Positions 48,531-61,471 of a DNA stretch of 64,000 nucleotides are shown here, in pieces; position 1 is the stretch's first letter, and every line of letters begins with the position of its first letter. This stretch comes from Henckelia pumila. Its lineage: Eukaryota > Streptophyta > Magnoliopsida > Lamiales > Gesneriaceae. The stretch is taken from NCBI RefSeq assembly GCF_033568475.1, contig NC_133120.1, forward strand, positions 86,322,151 to 86,386,150, given 5' to 3'. The notes below the pieces were generated by a model. That model saw nothing but the letters and a program-made list of their open reading frames with translations. It did no database searches and was not told where the DNA came from. Position numbers and translations under genes: made by a program.

Positions 48531-51500
48531 CCAATGTGCCTATGCAGTAAAACAAAATATAGGCGAAATTCAATTGTGATAAAGTAATTCCCGAAAAATA
48601 ATGAAACGACATTTTGTAAACATGATATCAAATAGAAGCACGAAGGAAAATTCAGTATCCAACTTCCAATTACCTGAAAAATTTAGGTAGAGAATGATAT
48701 ATGTCTATACAAGTGAAACCCCCCATCGAGTTGCAATTTTGAAACCCAAGGTAAAAGAACGACAAGTAAAAGACTATATTTTTCTTTTGGTGATGTCTCA
48801 TGTCTCTTCAACATGAGCAAAGTTACTCTGTAAATAAGAAAAAATTTGTGAATTTTACCAACAAAAAAAAAAACGTTGTGTCTTTTAACATTAACCCAAA
48901 AAAAGAGAAAAAAACCTTTAATTTCTTGGGTTTTGCATTCTTTGTAAAGTACCTTTAGATGACGACAAGAGTTGATCAACAAACTCAAATGCTAGATTAA
49001 CAAAGTCATCGGAGGGCGGATCGTTGGTTTCCATAAGAAAAGGGCGGAGGCAAAGTGGTGATGAACAACCCAATTTTGGGCATTAATAGTGGGCTCATTA
49101 TTTTTTTATAATTGGGCCTAAGTTTTCAAATCTCAACCTTTGAGATTTCGGGCACCTTATTAATGGATGTATTCGTGTCTGCCCCCTCGGATGATGAATG
49201 ATTGTCAATTATTGGCTTAAAGAAGAATTAAATATTTTTTTCCTCTTTCTCTCTTGATTTGACAATAAAAAAACCAAAAATCATTTTAAATTGAGATTGA
49301 ATCAAAGTAAATATTAATTTATGCATTGCCCAAAAAAAATGTATGCAAAGTTTTATCAGATAAACATCTAGACTTGAAAAACCAAATCAAGTGTATTGAT
49401 TATCCATAGTTCAGTTTGTTTTAAGCATGATAAGCAGAAAAAAGAAAAATTAGTGTGCTGAGCTATGAAGTAAACAAAAATATAGGAGAAATTCAATTGT
49501 AAGAAAGTAATTTTCGAAAAATAAAGAAACGACATTTCGTAAACATTATATCAAACAAAAGCACGAAGGAAAATTAAGTATCCAACTTATAATTACCTGA
49601 AAATTTTAGGTAGAGAGCGACATATGTCGGTACAAGTGAAACCCCCGTCGAGTTATAATTTTGAAACCCATGGTAAAAGAACGACAAGTAAAAGACTATA
49701 TTTTTCTTTTGTTAATGTATCACATCTCTTAAACGGGAGCAAAGTTACCCTGTAAATAAGAGAAAATTTGTGAATTTTACCAACAAAAAAAAAAAAAACA
49801 TTGTGTCTTATAACATTGACCCAAAAAAAACGAAAAAAAAAAACCTTTAATTTATTGGATTTTGCATGTTTTGTAAAGAACTTTTAGACGACGACAATGG
49901 CTGATTAACAAACTCAAATGCTAGATTAACAAAGTCATCGGATGGTGGATCGTTGGTTTTCATAAGAAAAGGGCGGAGGCGAAGTGGTGCATAACAGCCC
50001 AATTTTGGGCATTAATAGTGTGCTCATTAATTTTTTATAACTCGGCCTAAGTTCTCAAACCTCAAAGATTTGAAAACCTTTGAGATTTACACGGAGGTTC
50101 GGGCTCCTTATTAATGGATGTATTTGTGTCGGCCCCCACGGATGATGAATGATTGTCAATTATTGGCTTAAAGAAGAATCAAATATTGTTTTCCTCTTTC
50201 TCTCTTGATTTGACATTAAAACAACCAAAAATCATTTTAAATTCAGATTGAATCAAAGTAAATATTAATTAGAGCATTGCCCGGAAAAAATGTATGCAAA
50301 GTTTTACCAGATGAAACATCTAGACTTGGAGAACCAAATCAAGTGAATTGATTATCCACAGTTTAGTTTGTTTTAAGCATGATAAAGGCCCCGTTTGGTT
50401 TCAAAAGCCAGGCCAAAAAAGCATTTTTTAAGTGCTTTTCAGTTAACAAGGTGTTTGATTAACCAAAAAAGTGCTTAAATAAGCACTTTTTTAAGTCAAA
50501 ATTAGAGCTTTTTCAAAAGCCAAAAATTGTAGCTTAAAAAAGTGTTTTTTTTAAAAATGTCTACCAAATCCAAACGGGGCCAAACAAAAAAAAGAAAAAT
50601 CAGTGTGCTGAGCTATGCAGTAAACAAAAATACAGGCGAAACTCAATTGTGATAAAGTAATTTCCGAAAAATAAAGAAATGACATTTCGTAAACATGATA
50701 TCAAATAGAAGCACGAAGGAAAATTCGGTATCCAACTTCCAATTACCTGAAAATTTAGGCAGAGAACGATATATGTCTCTACAAGTGAAACCCTTGTCGA
50801 GTTGAAATTTTGAAATCCAATGTAAAAGAACGACAAGTAAAAGACTATATTTTTCTTTTGGTGATGACTCCTATCTCTTAAATGGGGCAAAGTTACTTTG
50901 TAAATAAGAGAAAATTTGTGAATTTTACCAACAACACAAATAAAACATTGTGTCTTTTAACATTGACCCAAAAAATGAGGGGAAAAAACCTTAATTTCTT
51001 GGATTTTGCATGCTTTGTGAAGTACCTTTAGACGACGACAATGGCTGATCAACACACTAAAATGCTAAATTAACAGAGTCATAGGACGGCGGATTTTTGG
51101 TTTCTAGAAGAAAAGGGCGGAGGCGAAGTGGTGATGAACATCCCAATTTTGGGCATTAATAGTGTACTCATTATTTTTTTATAACTGGGCCTAAATTTTT
51201 AAATCTCAAAGATTTAAAAACCTTTGAGATTTACACGGAGGTTCGGGCTCCTTATTAATGGATGTATTCGTATCGGCCCCCTCGGATGATGAATAATTGT
51301 CAATTCTTGGCTTAAAAAAGAATCAAATATTGTTTTCCTCTTTCTCTCTTGATTTGACATTAAAACAACCAAAAATCATTTTAAATTGAGATTGAATCAA
51401 AGTAAATATTAACTTGCGCATTTTCCAAAAAAAAATATATGCAAAGTTTTACCAGATGAAAAATCTAGACTTGAAAAACCAACAATCAAGTGTATTGTTT

Positions 51501-54500
51501 ATCCATAGTTCTGTTTTTTTTAAGCATGATAAGCATAAAAAAAGAAAAAATCAGTGTGCTGAGCTATGCTATAAACAAAAATATAAGCGAAATTCAATTA
51601 TAATAAAGTAATTCCCAAAAAATAAATAAACAACATTTCGTAAACATGATATCAAATAGAAGCACGAAGGAAAATTCAGTATCAACTTCCAATTACCTGA
51701 AAAATTTAGGTAGAGAGCGATATATGTCTGTACAAGTGAAACCCCCGTCGAGTTGTAATTTTGAAACCCAAGATAAAAGAACGAAAAGTAAAATACTATA
51801 TTTTTCTTTTGGTGATGTTTCTTATCTCTTCAACGGGAGTAAAGTTACTATGTAAATAAGAGAAAATTTGTGAATTTTACCCACAATAAAAAAAAAAACA
51901 TTGTGTCTTTTAACATTGACCCAGAAAAAGAGGGACAAAAAACCTTTAATTTATTGAATTTTGCATGCTTTGTAAAATACCTTTAGACGGCGACAATGGC
52001 TAATCAATAAACTCAAATGCTAGATTAACAAAGCCATCGGAGGGCGGATCGTTGGTTTCCAGAAGAAAAGGACGGAGGCGAAGTGGTGATGAACAGCCCA
52101 ATTTTGGGCATTAATAGTGGGCTCATTAGTTTTTTATAACTGGGCCTAAGTTTTCAAATCTCAAAGATTTGACCTTTGAGATTTCAGGCTCCTTATTAAT
52201 AGATGTATTCGTGTGGGGCTCCCTCGAAAGATGAATGATTGTCAATTCTTGGCTTAAAGAAGACTCAAATATTGTTTTCCTCTTTCTCTCTTGATTTGAC
52301 ATTAAAAGAGCCAAAAATCATTTTAAATTGAGATTCATTCAAAGTAAATATTAAATTGTGCATTGTCCGGAAAAAAATATATGCAAAGTTTTACTAGATA
52401 AAACATCTAGTTTTGAAAAACCCACAATCAAGTGTATTGATTATCCATAGTTCAGTTTGTTTTAAGCATGATAGGAAAAAAAAATCAAATGTGCTGAGCT
52501 ATGCAGTAAACAAAAATATAGGCGAAACTCAATTGTGAAAAAGTAATTCACAAAAAATAAAGAAATGACATTTCGTAAACATGATATCAAAAAGAAAAAT
52601 TCAGTATCCAACTTCCAATTACCTGAAAAATTTAGGTTGAGAGCGATATATGTCTCTACAAGTGAAACCCTCATCGAGTTTCAATTTTGAAACTGAAGGT
52701 AAAAGAACGACAAGTAAAATACTATATTTTTTTTTAGTGATGTGTCCTATCTCTTCAACGTGAGCAAAGTTACTCTGTAAATAAGAGAAAATTTGTGAAT
52801 TTTACCAACAACCCAATTAAAAACATTGTGTTTTTTAACATTGACGCAAAAAAAAAGAGGAAAAAAACCCTTTAATTTCTTGGATTTTGCATGCTTTGTA
52901 ATGTACCTTTAAATGGAGACAATGGCTGATAAACAAACTCAAATGCTAGATTAACAAAGTCATCGGAGGGCGGATCGTTGGTTTATAGAAGAAAAGGGCG
53001 GAGAGGTGGTGATGAACAACCTAATTTTGAACATTAATAATGGGCACATTAATTTTTTATAACTGGGCCTAAGTTTTCAAATCTCAAAGATCTGAAAACC
53101 TTTGAGATTTACATGGAGGTTCGGGTTTCTTATTAATGGATGTATTCGTGTCGACCCCTCGGATGATGAATGATTGTCAATTCTTGGCTTAAAGAAGAAT
53201 CAAATATTGTTTCTCTCTTTCTCTCTTGATTTGATATTAAAACAACCAAAAATAATTTTAAATTGAGATTGAATTAAAGTAAATATTAATTTGCGCATTT
53301 CTCGAAAAAAATATATGCAAATTTTTACTAGATGAAATATCTAGACTTGAAAAACCCACAATGAAGTGTATTGATTATCCATAGTTTAGTTCGTTTTAAG
53401 CATGATAAGCAGGAAAAAAAAAACCCATTGTGCTGAGCTATGCAGTAAACAAAAATATAGGCGAAATTCAATTGTGAAAAAGTAATTCTCGAAAATAAAG
53501 ATACGACATTTTGTAAACATGATATCAAATATAAGCACGAAAGAAAATTCAGCATCCAACTTTCAATTACCTGAAAAATTTAGGTAGAGAGCAATATATG
53601 TCTGTACAAGTGAAACTTCCATCGAGTTGCAATTTTGAAACCCAAGGTAAAAGAGCAAAAAGTAAAGGACTATATTTTTCTTTTGGTGATGTCTCATATC
53701 CCTTCAACGAGAGCAACGTTACTCGGTAAATAAGAAAAAATTTGTGAATTTTACCAACAACAAAAAAAAAAACATTGTGAGTTTTAACATTGACCCAAAA
53801 AAGAGAAAGAAAAAAAAACCTTTAATTTCTTGGATTTTGCATGCTTTGTAAAGTACCTTTAGACGGAGACAATGGCTAATCAACAAACTCAAATAATAGA
53901 TTAACAAAGTCATAGGAAGGCGGATCATTGGTTTCCAGAAGAAAAGGGCGGAGGCGAAGTGGTGATAAACAGCCCAATTTTGGGCATTAATAGTGGGCTC
54001 ATTAGTTTTTATAACTGGGCCTAAGTTCTCAAATCTCAAAGATTTGAAAACTTTTGAGATTTCAGGCTCCTTATTAATGGATGTATTCGTGTGGGGCTCC
54101 CTCGAACGATGAATTATTGTCAATTATTGGCTTAATAAAGAATCAAATATTGTGTCTCTCTTTCTCTCTTGATTTGACATTAAAAGAGCCAAAAATCATT
54201 TTAAATTGAGATTCATTCAAAGTAAATATTAAATTGCGCATTGTCCGAAAAAAATGTACGCAAAGTTTTACCAGATGAAACATCTAGTTTTGAAAAACCC
54301 ACAATCAAGTGTATTGATTATCCATAGTTCAGTTTGTTTTAAGCATGATAAGAAGAAGAAAAATCAGTGTGATGAGCTATGCAGTAAACAAAAATATAGG
54401 CGAAACTCAATTGATAGAAAGTAATTCACGAAAAATAAAAAAACGACATTTCGTAAACATGATATCAAATAGAAGCACGAAAGAAAATTCAGTATCCAAC

Positions 54501-56905
54501 TTTTAATTACTTGAAAAATTTAGGCTGAGAGCGATATATGTCTCTACAAATGAAACCCCGGTCGAGTTACAATTTTGAAACCCAAGGTAAAAGAAGGACA
54601 AGTAAAAGACTATATTTTTCTTTTGGTGATGTCTCCTATCTCTTCAACGTGAGCAAAATTACTTTGTAAATAAGAAAAAATTTGATAATTTTACCAACTA
54701 CCCAAATAAAAACATTGTACCTTTTAACATTGACCCCAAAAAAAAGAGGAAAAAAAAACTTTAATTTTTTGAACTTTGCATGCTTTGTAATGTACCTTTA
54801 AACGACGACAATGGCTGATTAACAAACTCAAAATCTAGATTAACAAAGTCATCGGAGGGCGAATCGTTGGTTTTCAGAAGAAAAGGGCGGAGGAGAAGTG
54901 GTGATGAACAACCCAATTTTGGGCATTAATAGTGGGCTCATTAATTTTTTATAACTGGGCCTAAGTTTTCAAATCTCAAAGATTTGAAAACCTTTGAGAT
55001 TTGCACGGAGGTTTGGGTTCCTTATTAATGGATGTATTCGCGTCGACCCCCTCGGATGATGAATGATTGTCAATTCTTAGCTTAAAGAAAAATCAAATAT
55101 TGTTTCCCTATTTCTCTCTTGGTTTGACATTAAAACAATTAAAAATCATTTTAATTTGAGATTGAATCAAAGTAAATATTAATTTGCGCATTGTCCAAAA
55201 AAAAAGTATTCAAAGTTTTACCAAATAAAACATCTAGACTTGAAAACCCACAATCAAGTGCATTGATTATTCATAGTTCAATTTGTTTTAAGCATGATAA
55301 GCAAAAAAAAAAAGTTAAAAAAAAAAAAAGAAAAATCAGTGTGCTGAGCTATGCAGTAAACTAAAATATAGGCAAAATTCAATTGTGAGAAATTAATTCC
55401 CGAAAAATAAAGAAACAACATTTCTTAAACATGATATCAAATAGAAGCACAAAGGAAAATTCAGTATCCAACTTCCAATTACCTGAAAAATTTAGGTAGA
55501 GAGCGATATATGTCTGTACAAGTAAAACCCCCGTCGAGTTGCAATTTTAAATCCCAAGGTAAAAGAACAACAATTAAAATACTATATTTTTCGTTTGGTG
55601 ATGTCTCTTATCTCTTCAACGAGATAAAAGTTACTCTGTAAATAAGAGAAAATTCGTGAATTTTACCAACAACCCAAAAAAAACATTGTGAGTTTTAACA
55701 TTGACCCAAAAAAGAGAGAAAAAAAAACTTTAATTTCTTGGATTTTGAATGCTTTGTAAAGTACCTTTAGATGGCGACAATGGCTGATCAACGAACTCAA
55801 ATGCTAGATTAACAAAGTCATCGGAGGACGGATCGTTGGTCCAGAAGAAAAGGGCAGAGGCGTAGTGGTGATGAACATCTCATATTTGGGCATTGATAGT
55901 GGGCTCATTAATTTTTTATAACTGGGCCTAAGTTTTCAAAGATTTGAAAACCTTTGAGATTTAAAAGGAGGTTCGGGATCCTTATTAATGGGTGTATTCG
56001 TGTCGCCCCTCAAATGATTAATGATTGTCTATTATTGGCTTAAAGAATAATCAAATATTTTTTATCTTTTTTCCTCTTGATTTGACATTAAAACAACCAA
56101 AAATCATTTTAAATTGAGATTGAATCAAAGTAAATATAAATTTACGCATTACCCAAAAAAAATGTACGCGAAGTTTTACCAGATGAAACATCTAGACTTG
56201 AAAAACCCACAATCAAGTGTATTGATTATCCATAGTTTAGTTTGTTTTAAGCATGATAAGAAAAAAAAAACCAGTGTGCTGAGCTATGCAGTAAACAAAA
56301 TATAGGCGAAATTCAATTGGGAAAAGGTAATTCCCGAAAAATAAAGAAACGTCATTTCGTAAACATGATATCAAATAGAAGCACGAAGGAAAATTCAGTA
56401 TCCAACTTCCAATAACCTGAAAAATTTAGGTAGAGAGCGATATATTTCTGTACAAGTGAAACCCCCGTCAAGTTGCAATTTTGAAACCCAAGGTAAAATA
56501 ACGACAAGTAAAAGACTATATTTTTCTTTTGGTGATGTCTCATGTCTCTTCAACGGGAACAAAATTACTCTGTATATAAGAGAAAATTTGTGAATTTTAC
56601 CGACAAAAAAAAAATTGTTTCTTTTAACATTGACCCAAAAAAGAGGGGAAAAATCTTTAATTTATTGGATTTTGCATGCTTTGTAAAGTACCTTTAGACG
56701 GCGACAATGACTGATCAACAAACTCAAATGCTATATTAACAAAGTTATCGGAGGGCGGAGCGTTGGTTTCTAGAAGAAAAGGGCCGAGACAAAGTGGTGA
56801 TGAACAACCCAATTTTGGGCATTAATACTGGGGTCATTGATTTTTTTATAATTGGGCCTAAGTTTTCCACCAAGGGTGAAATTTTTTGGATCAAAACTAA
56901 CATAT
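48146..56905. repeat. Tandem array of nine units of about 0.95 kb
   Basis: The landmark TTATTAATGGATGTATTCG recurs near 48184, 49152, 50108, 51251, 52192, 53130, 54070, 55021 and 55981. Spacings are about 968, 956, 1143, 941, 938, 940, 951 and 960; the long one carries a 195-bp MITE. Every unit has the same order of blocks, including a poly-A tract after AAGCATGATAA and the block CAAAGTCATCGGAGGGCGGA. Unit length suits a macrosatellite or serial segmental duplication, not a short satellite. Units contain no long open frame. On the minus strand each has a short exon-like block ending at a TCTAAAG/GTAC donor-like site, which is open in some units and interrupted in others. Confidence 0.93.
50387..50581. 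mobile_element. MITE in the third array unit
   Basis: A 195-bp element with inverted ends GGCCCCGTTTGG and CCAAACGGGGCC and an interior of AAGTGCTTnnnTAAGCACTT palindromes. It is present in one unit only. Flanks share AAA, compatible with a 3-bp target duplication as in Tourist/PIF-Harbinger MITEs, but the flanking DNA is A-rich, so this is not decisive. Confidence 0.8.
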
Positions 56906-57012
56906 ACATTTTAAAAAAAAAAACTATTGGGCTACCCAGACTACAACCCAGGTGGCCATATACGTGCCTCCACCCGCCCTACTCCGAATAGTGAATTGGG
57001 TGGATCTTGATT
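56870..57012. repeat. Right flank of the array, duplicated at 63583
   Basis: The block with CCAGGTGGCCATATACGTGC and CGAATAGTGAATTGGGTGGA matches 63583-63722. In the second locus it runs straight into CCAAAAACCACCTACG; here that continuation is displaced to 59913 by later insertions. Confidence 0.88.
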
Positions 57013-57110
57013 ACGCTAGTGTTTGGGAGAAATTTTAGAATGCAATTCTCACCTTTTATTTCACAAAATTTCACAAAATTTAAAAATTTTGTGAAAGAAA
57101 ATCTAGAAGC

Positions 57111-59904
57111 TGTAACGCTCAGAAATTCGGCACGTAAATCCGCATGCATAACTAGGGGATTTAATAATTTTAAAATAATGTGAAAATGTGTCAAATTGTT
57201 TTAATGAGTGATTATTTAAATTATATGATTTATTAGCATGTTTTAAATATTTGTTTCGGCATTTAAATAGGTAGGAGGTGATTTATGAATTTATCTTAGA
57301 AAGTTTATTTTTTTTATCGCGTAGGCGGGACCGTGGACGGACGAAATATTACTTTTACACCCAAAATATTTTATGATATTTTTAGGAGCCTTAAAATATT
57401 ATTTTATGGTATAATTTAAAGAAAATTAAGGAATTTAGATATATATTTAATTATGTGCTAGTTTTTACCCAAAATAAGTAATTTTAATGACTTTTAATAA
57501 CTTTTAAAAATCTATTTAATTATTATTACGAGATTTTCATTATGTTACCTAACCTATATTTTTACTTATGTGTTTTAAATATATTTTATGGTATAATTAT
57601 CTACTTAGTTTAATTAGTGTAATTTAATTTATTCTAACCTAAAAACCCACCTTATCTCACGCCAAAACTCACCTAGCCGCCTCCACCTTCTTCCTTCTCA
57701 TCTCCCACGTTTTTACAGCAGAATCACTAGCCTCCATATCCAATTCTTCAAGGTTTTTAAATTAGTTTGAAGGTCTGTTCGTCCCGGCGAGCCCGATACG
57801 TGTCGATATCAACGTTTTGTTCAAATCTTCAACAAGGCACGTTCGAATCCCTTCCTTGCTCACCATTTAAATCCTATACAATGATTTTAATATGAATGAT
57901 TTGTTTATGCATGTGTGTTCGGTTTTTAATTGATAAAATTTATGTTTCATGCAAGTCTAACGCTTGGATGCATTTAACCCTTTGTTTCAAGTTGTTTTTG
58001 GAAGGGATCCGGTTCGAGCTTGCTGGTTCATGTTGTAGGGTCGTTCTAGAGTCCTTTAGGGGTGTCTTGGGGTGGTGTCTTGGCCATGGAAAAAGGGCTG
58101 CATTCAAGCAAGACGCGGCTTTTTCCGGGACGCGGCAGATTCTTGCATCGGCTTGGTTATGGGTTCAGGTTCTTCATGCTGGTTCATGGTCGGACCAGGG
58201 ACGAAGTAAGGGTTAGGGGTTCAAGTTAGGGTCCTTAGGGGCTGGGCTAGAGGTTGGCTTGGTCTTGGTAAGGGCTGGAACCAAGACTGGTCGTGAGTGT
58301 GTGCAGGTGGCGGGTCGCGCAGGTTCATGGGGAAGATAAGATCAGGTTGCTCGGTTAGGGGGCTGGCTGGACCAGGGGTCGGTCCGGCAGGACCCTGGGG
58401 AGGTCTTGCCGGTGGCACTCCGGCCATGGGTGGCCGGATCTGGGCATAAAAAGCAAGAAAAGTTGGGGCAGCCGTGAGGTTGTGAGCTTGAAGAAGGCCT
58501 CGTACAGAGAAGCTTTTGGGTTTAGGCGGGCAGGGCATGGGTCCAAGGGTCCGGGTCTGGGTCGGGTCATATTATGATGGGCCAATTTAGTTTTAGTCCG
58601 GGTCTAGATTTTATTATTTTGGGCTCGGGTATTTTATTTTAATTAATTAAGAGTTTAAGTTAGTAATTTATGGGTTGGGCTTGAGGGCCCAAGAAGCTTA
58701 ATGGGCCAGGTCAGGTTGGGCTTTTGGATTTTTGGGTCAGTCTAAGAATTTTTGAGTTTAAGTCTAGCGGTCAGCAGCTCGAACAAGTCCTTGGAAAAAT
58801 AAATGTTCGTAAATATATATTTTATTCATGCATGAATTTTTATTAGATATATAAGTATTATTTTTAAGAAAATAAATTAAATATATATTTACGGACAAAT
58901 TTTCATGAAATAAAGAAATATTGAAAATTTTAAGTTCATGCATCATTAAAAATTTTCATGATAAGTTTAAGAGCATGTTATGAAAAATATTTTTATGGAA
59001 GTTGAAGTGAAGGTGGAAAGTGATGTGGTTGGAGGCCGGGATACCTGGGCCCGGTGACCTTCCTAATGATGTTTATGTATGATGAGCTTATGGATCCAGC
59101 TGAGAGGGCTGGTGAAGTGGCAGCACAGAGGTGGAAATCCCACCGTCGCGTACGTTGGTTTATAGATTGATCAATCGATTAGTATGATGCCACCGACATG
59201 GATACGACCTGTTGAGAACTAAGAAAATATGATAAGTTAATTTATGATATTTATGATGATACATGTTATAGCATGATGATTAAATAGTATGATTTTATTT
59301 CATGTTTATATTCATAATATTTTAAGAGCATGCACGTATAATTATTATTCACGTATTTTATATGATGTGTGCTTGTGTGTGGTTTCATTTTGTTATATAA
59401 GGATAGAACGTGCTGAGCCTCTAGGCTCACTAGATTGAAATGGTGCAGGTGAGCAGAATAATAATGAAGTTAATGTGTTTTCGACTGGCGGCGAGGGCGT
59501 ATGAGTATCCAGGCGGCTAGAACCCGTGACCATTGCTCTAAGATGAATTTTATGTTGAGACTAGAACATTTATTTCCGCATATGTTTTATTATTAGATTT
59601 TTTTGTATTTATTTTATAAGTTTGCATGGATTTTTGTCAAGAAAATATTATTTAGGAATTTTATTATGACAATCTTATGGATTATTATTTAGTAATTAAT
59701 GTTAGGTATTTATTTGCATGCATGTACTTTCGTTATTATTTATCTTTAATGTGTAAATTTATATTAAATTAAGTAAAGTTATTTTTAAGTATTATATATA
59801 TATATGTATGGGCATATATATATATATATATTTATATTCATTATTTTATTATCAGAGAGTTTTAAAAAAAAAAAAAAATTCAGTAGAAGTTCTAGGATGT
59901 TTCA
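57111..59904. mobile_element. Gypsy-type solo LTR, 2.8 kb
   Basis: Starts TGTAACGCTCAGAAATTCGG and ends GGATGTTTCA, flanked by GAAGC on both sides (57106-57110 and 59905-59909). The TGTAACGC start and the length fit LTRs of plant Ty3/Gypsy chromoviruses (Tekay/Del-like). It contains a GC-richer central part (about 57990-58760) and (TA)n runs near 59800. No coding region is present, so it is a solo LTR left by recombination. Confidence 0.88.
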
Positions 59905-59909
59905 GAAGC

Positions 59910-60230
59910 TCTTCCAAAAACCACCTACAAAGTGAAAAAAATTTCTTTTTCTAAAATGTTATATTAATCAAATAGAGAATCACGATCACATGCATAGGAA
60001 AATTTAACGTACTTGTCCAAAACGACATTAAATGAACCAAAGCAAACAAAAAAAGATAGAATGTATGATAACTCTGAATCTAGGAGCCCAAGAATATTTG
60101 TGCTTTTTTGAAGTTTATTTGGGCTTGAGTCCATCATTGGCCCAATTTGTTTTAACTTTGGTGAGAAAGATTTAAATCCTTTATGTCGAGTTCATTTCAT
60201 ATTGTGTTTGTTTTGAAATTTACGAATAAT
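59910..60230. repeat. Locus flank shared with 63724-64000
   Basis: CCAAAAACCACCTAC onwards, including ATCACGATCACATGCATAGG and CCCAATTTGTTTTAACTTTG, matches 63724-64000, with about 5-8% difference by eye. It continues the right flank of the array beyond the inserted solo LTR. Confidence 0.88.
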
Positions 60231-60279
60231 GAAATGATTTCTTATGATTTTCGATGCACAAAATCCATATTATATGATA

Positions 60280-60478
60280 ATGAGCACGTTTGGATTTCAT
60301 AGATTTTTTTTTAAAAAAAAAGTGTTTTTTTTAGCTATGATTTTAGGCTTCTGAAAAAGCTCTAAATTTGACATAAAAAATATTTTTTTAAGCACTTACA
60401 TGACCATCCAAATACCTTATAAAATAAAAAATCATTTTAATTTTTTTTTAGGTATGACTTTTGATACCAAACCGGGTC
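60280..60478. mobile_element. MITE-like remnant with GTTTGG ends
   Basis: CACGTTTGGATT on the left and GATACCAAACCGGGTC on the right, with AAAGTGTTTTTT/AAGCACTT blocks between, resemble the element at 50387. The ends are imperfect and no target duplication was seen. Confidence 0.4.
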
Positions 60479-60479
60479 A

Positions 60480-61260
60480 ATTTCTAAGAAAAATATGGTG
60501 TGACACTCTAGTTACAAATTCAGTTGTTCAAGCTATTCACAAAAATGTTGGAAATTTGGGTTGTGTACCCATTTAGAATCGATAAAATATTTGTGATGAA
60601 ATTATTTCTCGATTACCAATTAGGGTGAATGAGAAATTAATAAAGTGTTCACAAATAATCGTTCGAATTTTATCGAGTAAAAAAATTGAATATAAATTTA
60701 TTATATTTGAATCACCGAATTCAAATTCATATAATATATAATATATAATTAAGTGGAAATAAATGAAAAGAAAAGGTAAAAGCTTTTCGTGGCAGTTTAA
60801 ATTCAGAATTGTGAATTGGTTGTTGAATGACACCTCTTCAATGCATGTCATGTGCACCTCTTTGTGACAATTAAGAATTGTCAATTTGAATATAAATTTG
60901 AATTCGATGATTCAAATTGGAAAACTCATTCAGCCGAATTATTGTATGTGAAGGGTAGTTATGCTTGACATCTTTTGAGAATCACCTTTTCATTTAAAAT
61001 TCAATCTTTATGAATATAACTCATATGTTTGAATGCAAAAGTTTTGTTTTGTTTTGTTCTTTTTACAATTAAAAAGTCTGAAATTCCAAACTATATACAT
61101 TTTCGTGCAAATCATTTTGTTGTATCGACGTTTTTGTTCTACATTCCAAAAAGTTCAAAAAGCATATTCCAAGTTCGTTGAGTTTTGTAATTTGAAGTGC
61201 TTACATTACAAAACGAAGTCGTTGTATCTTGAGAGAAAATTGTCGTATTCCATAAGATGA
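60480..61260. other. AT-rich intergenic sequence
   Basis: No gene or clear repeat is visible; short open frames only. Confidence 0.5.
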
Positions 61261-61430
61261 ATCGATATTCCCAAAATCAATCCTAAATCTCAATCTTGCT
61301 GTTGAACTTTAACGTCAGAATGGAAAAAAGAGCAAATTATCTCTGAATTGACAAAATAATAACAGACAGAGAACAAATTGCTCTCCAATGCCAAGGTTTG
61401 GCTTTTTCTCTTCCGGTTTATACCATATAG
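61261..61430. repeat. Copy of the BDP1 leader region
   Basis: ATATTCCCAAAATCAATCCTAA and the stretch around TTGACAAAATAATAACAGAC, then GGCTTTTTCTCTTCCGG-like sequence, match parts of 45396-45560. The order is the same at first, but the end (about 61400-61420) appears inverted relative to the BDP1 side. It joins the second array locus to BDP1-derived DNA. Confidence 0.65.
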
Positions 61431-61471
61431 GTACAAAATGCGGATAGGATAACTGAATTACACGTAATTGG

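Noticed and set aside
48146-56905. Tandem gene family or CRISPR-like array
   Set aside because: Units are about 0.95 kb, lack long open frames, and have no short repeat-spacer structure; the organism is a plant.
57896-58585. Open frames on both strands in the GC-richer part of the Gypsy-type LTR
   Set aside because: They lie inside a solo LTR, match no retroelement protein and reflect base composition.
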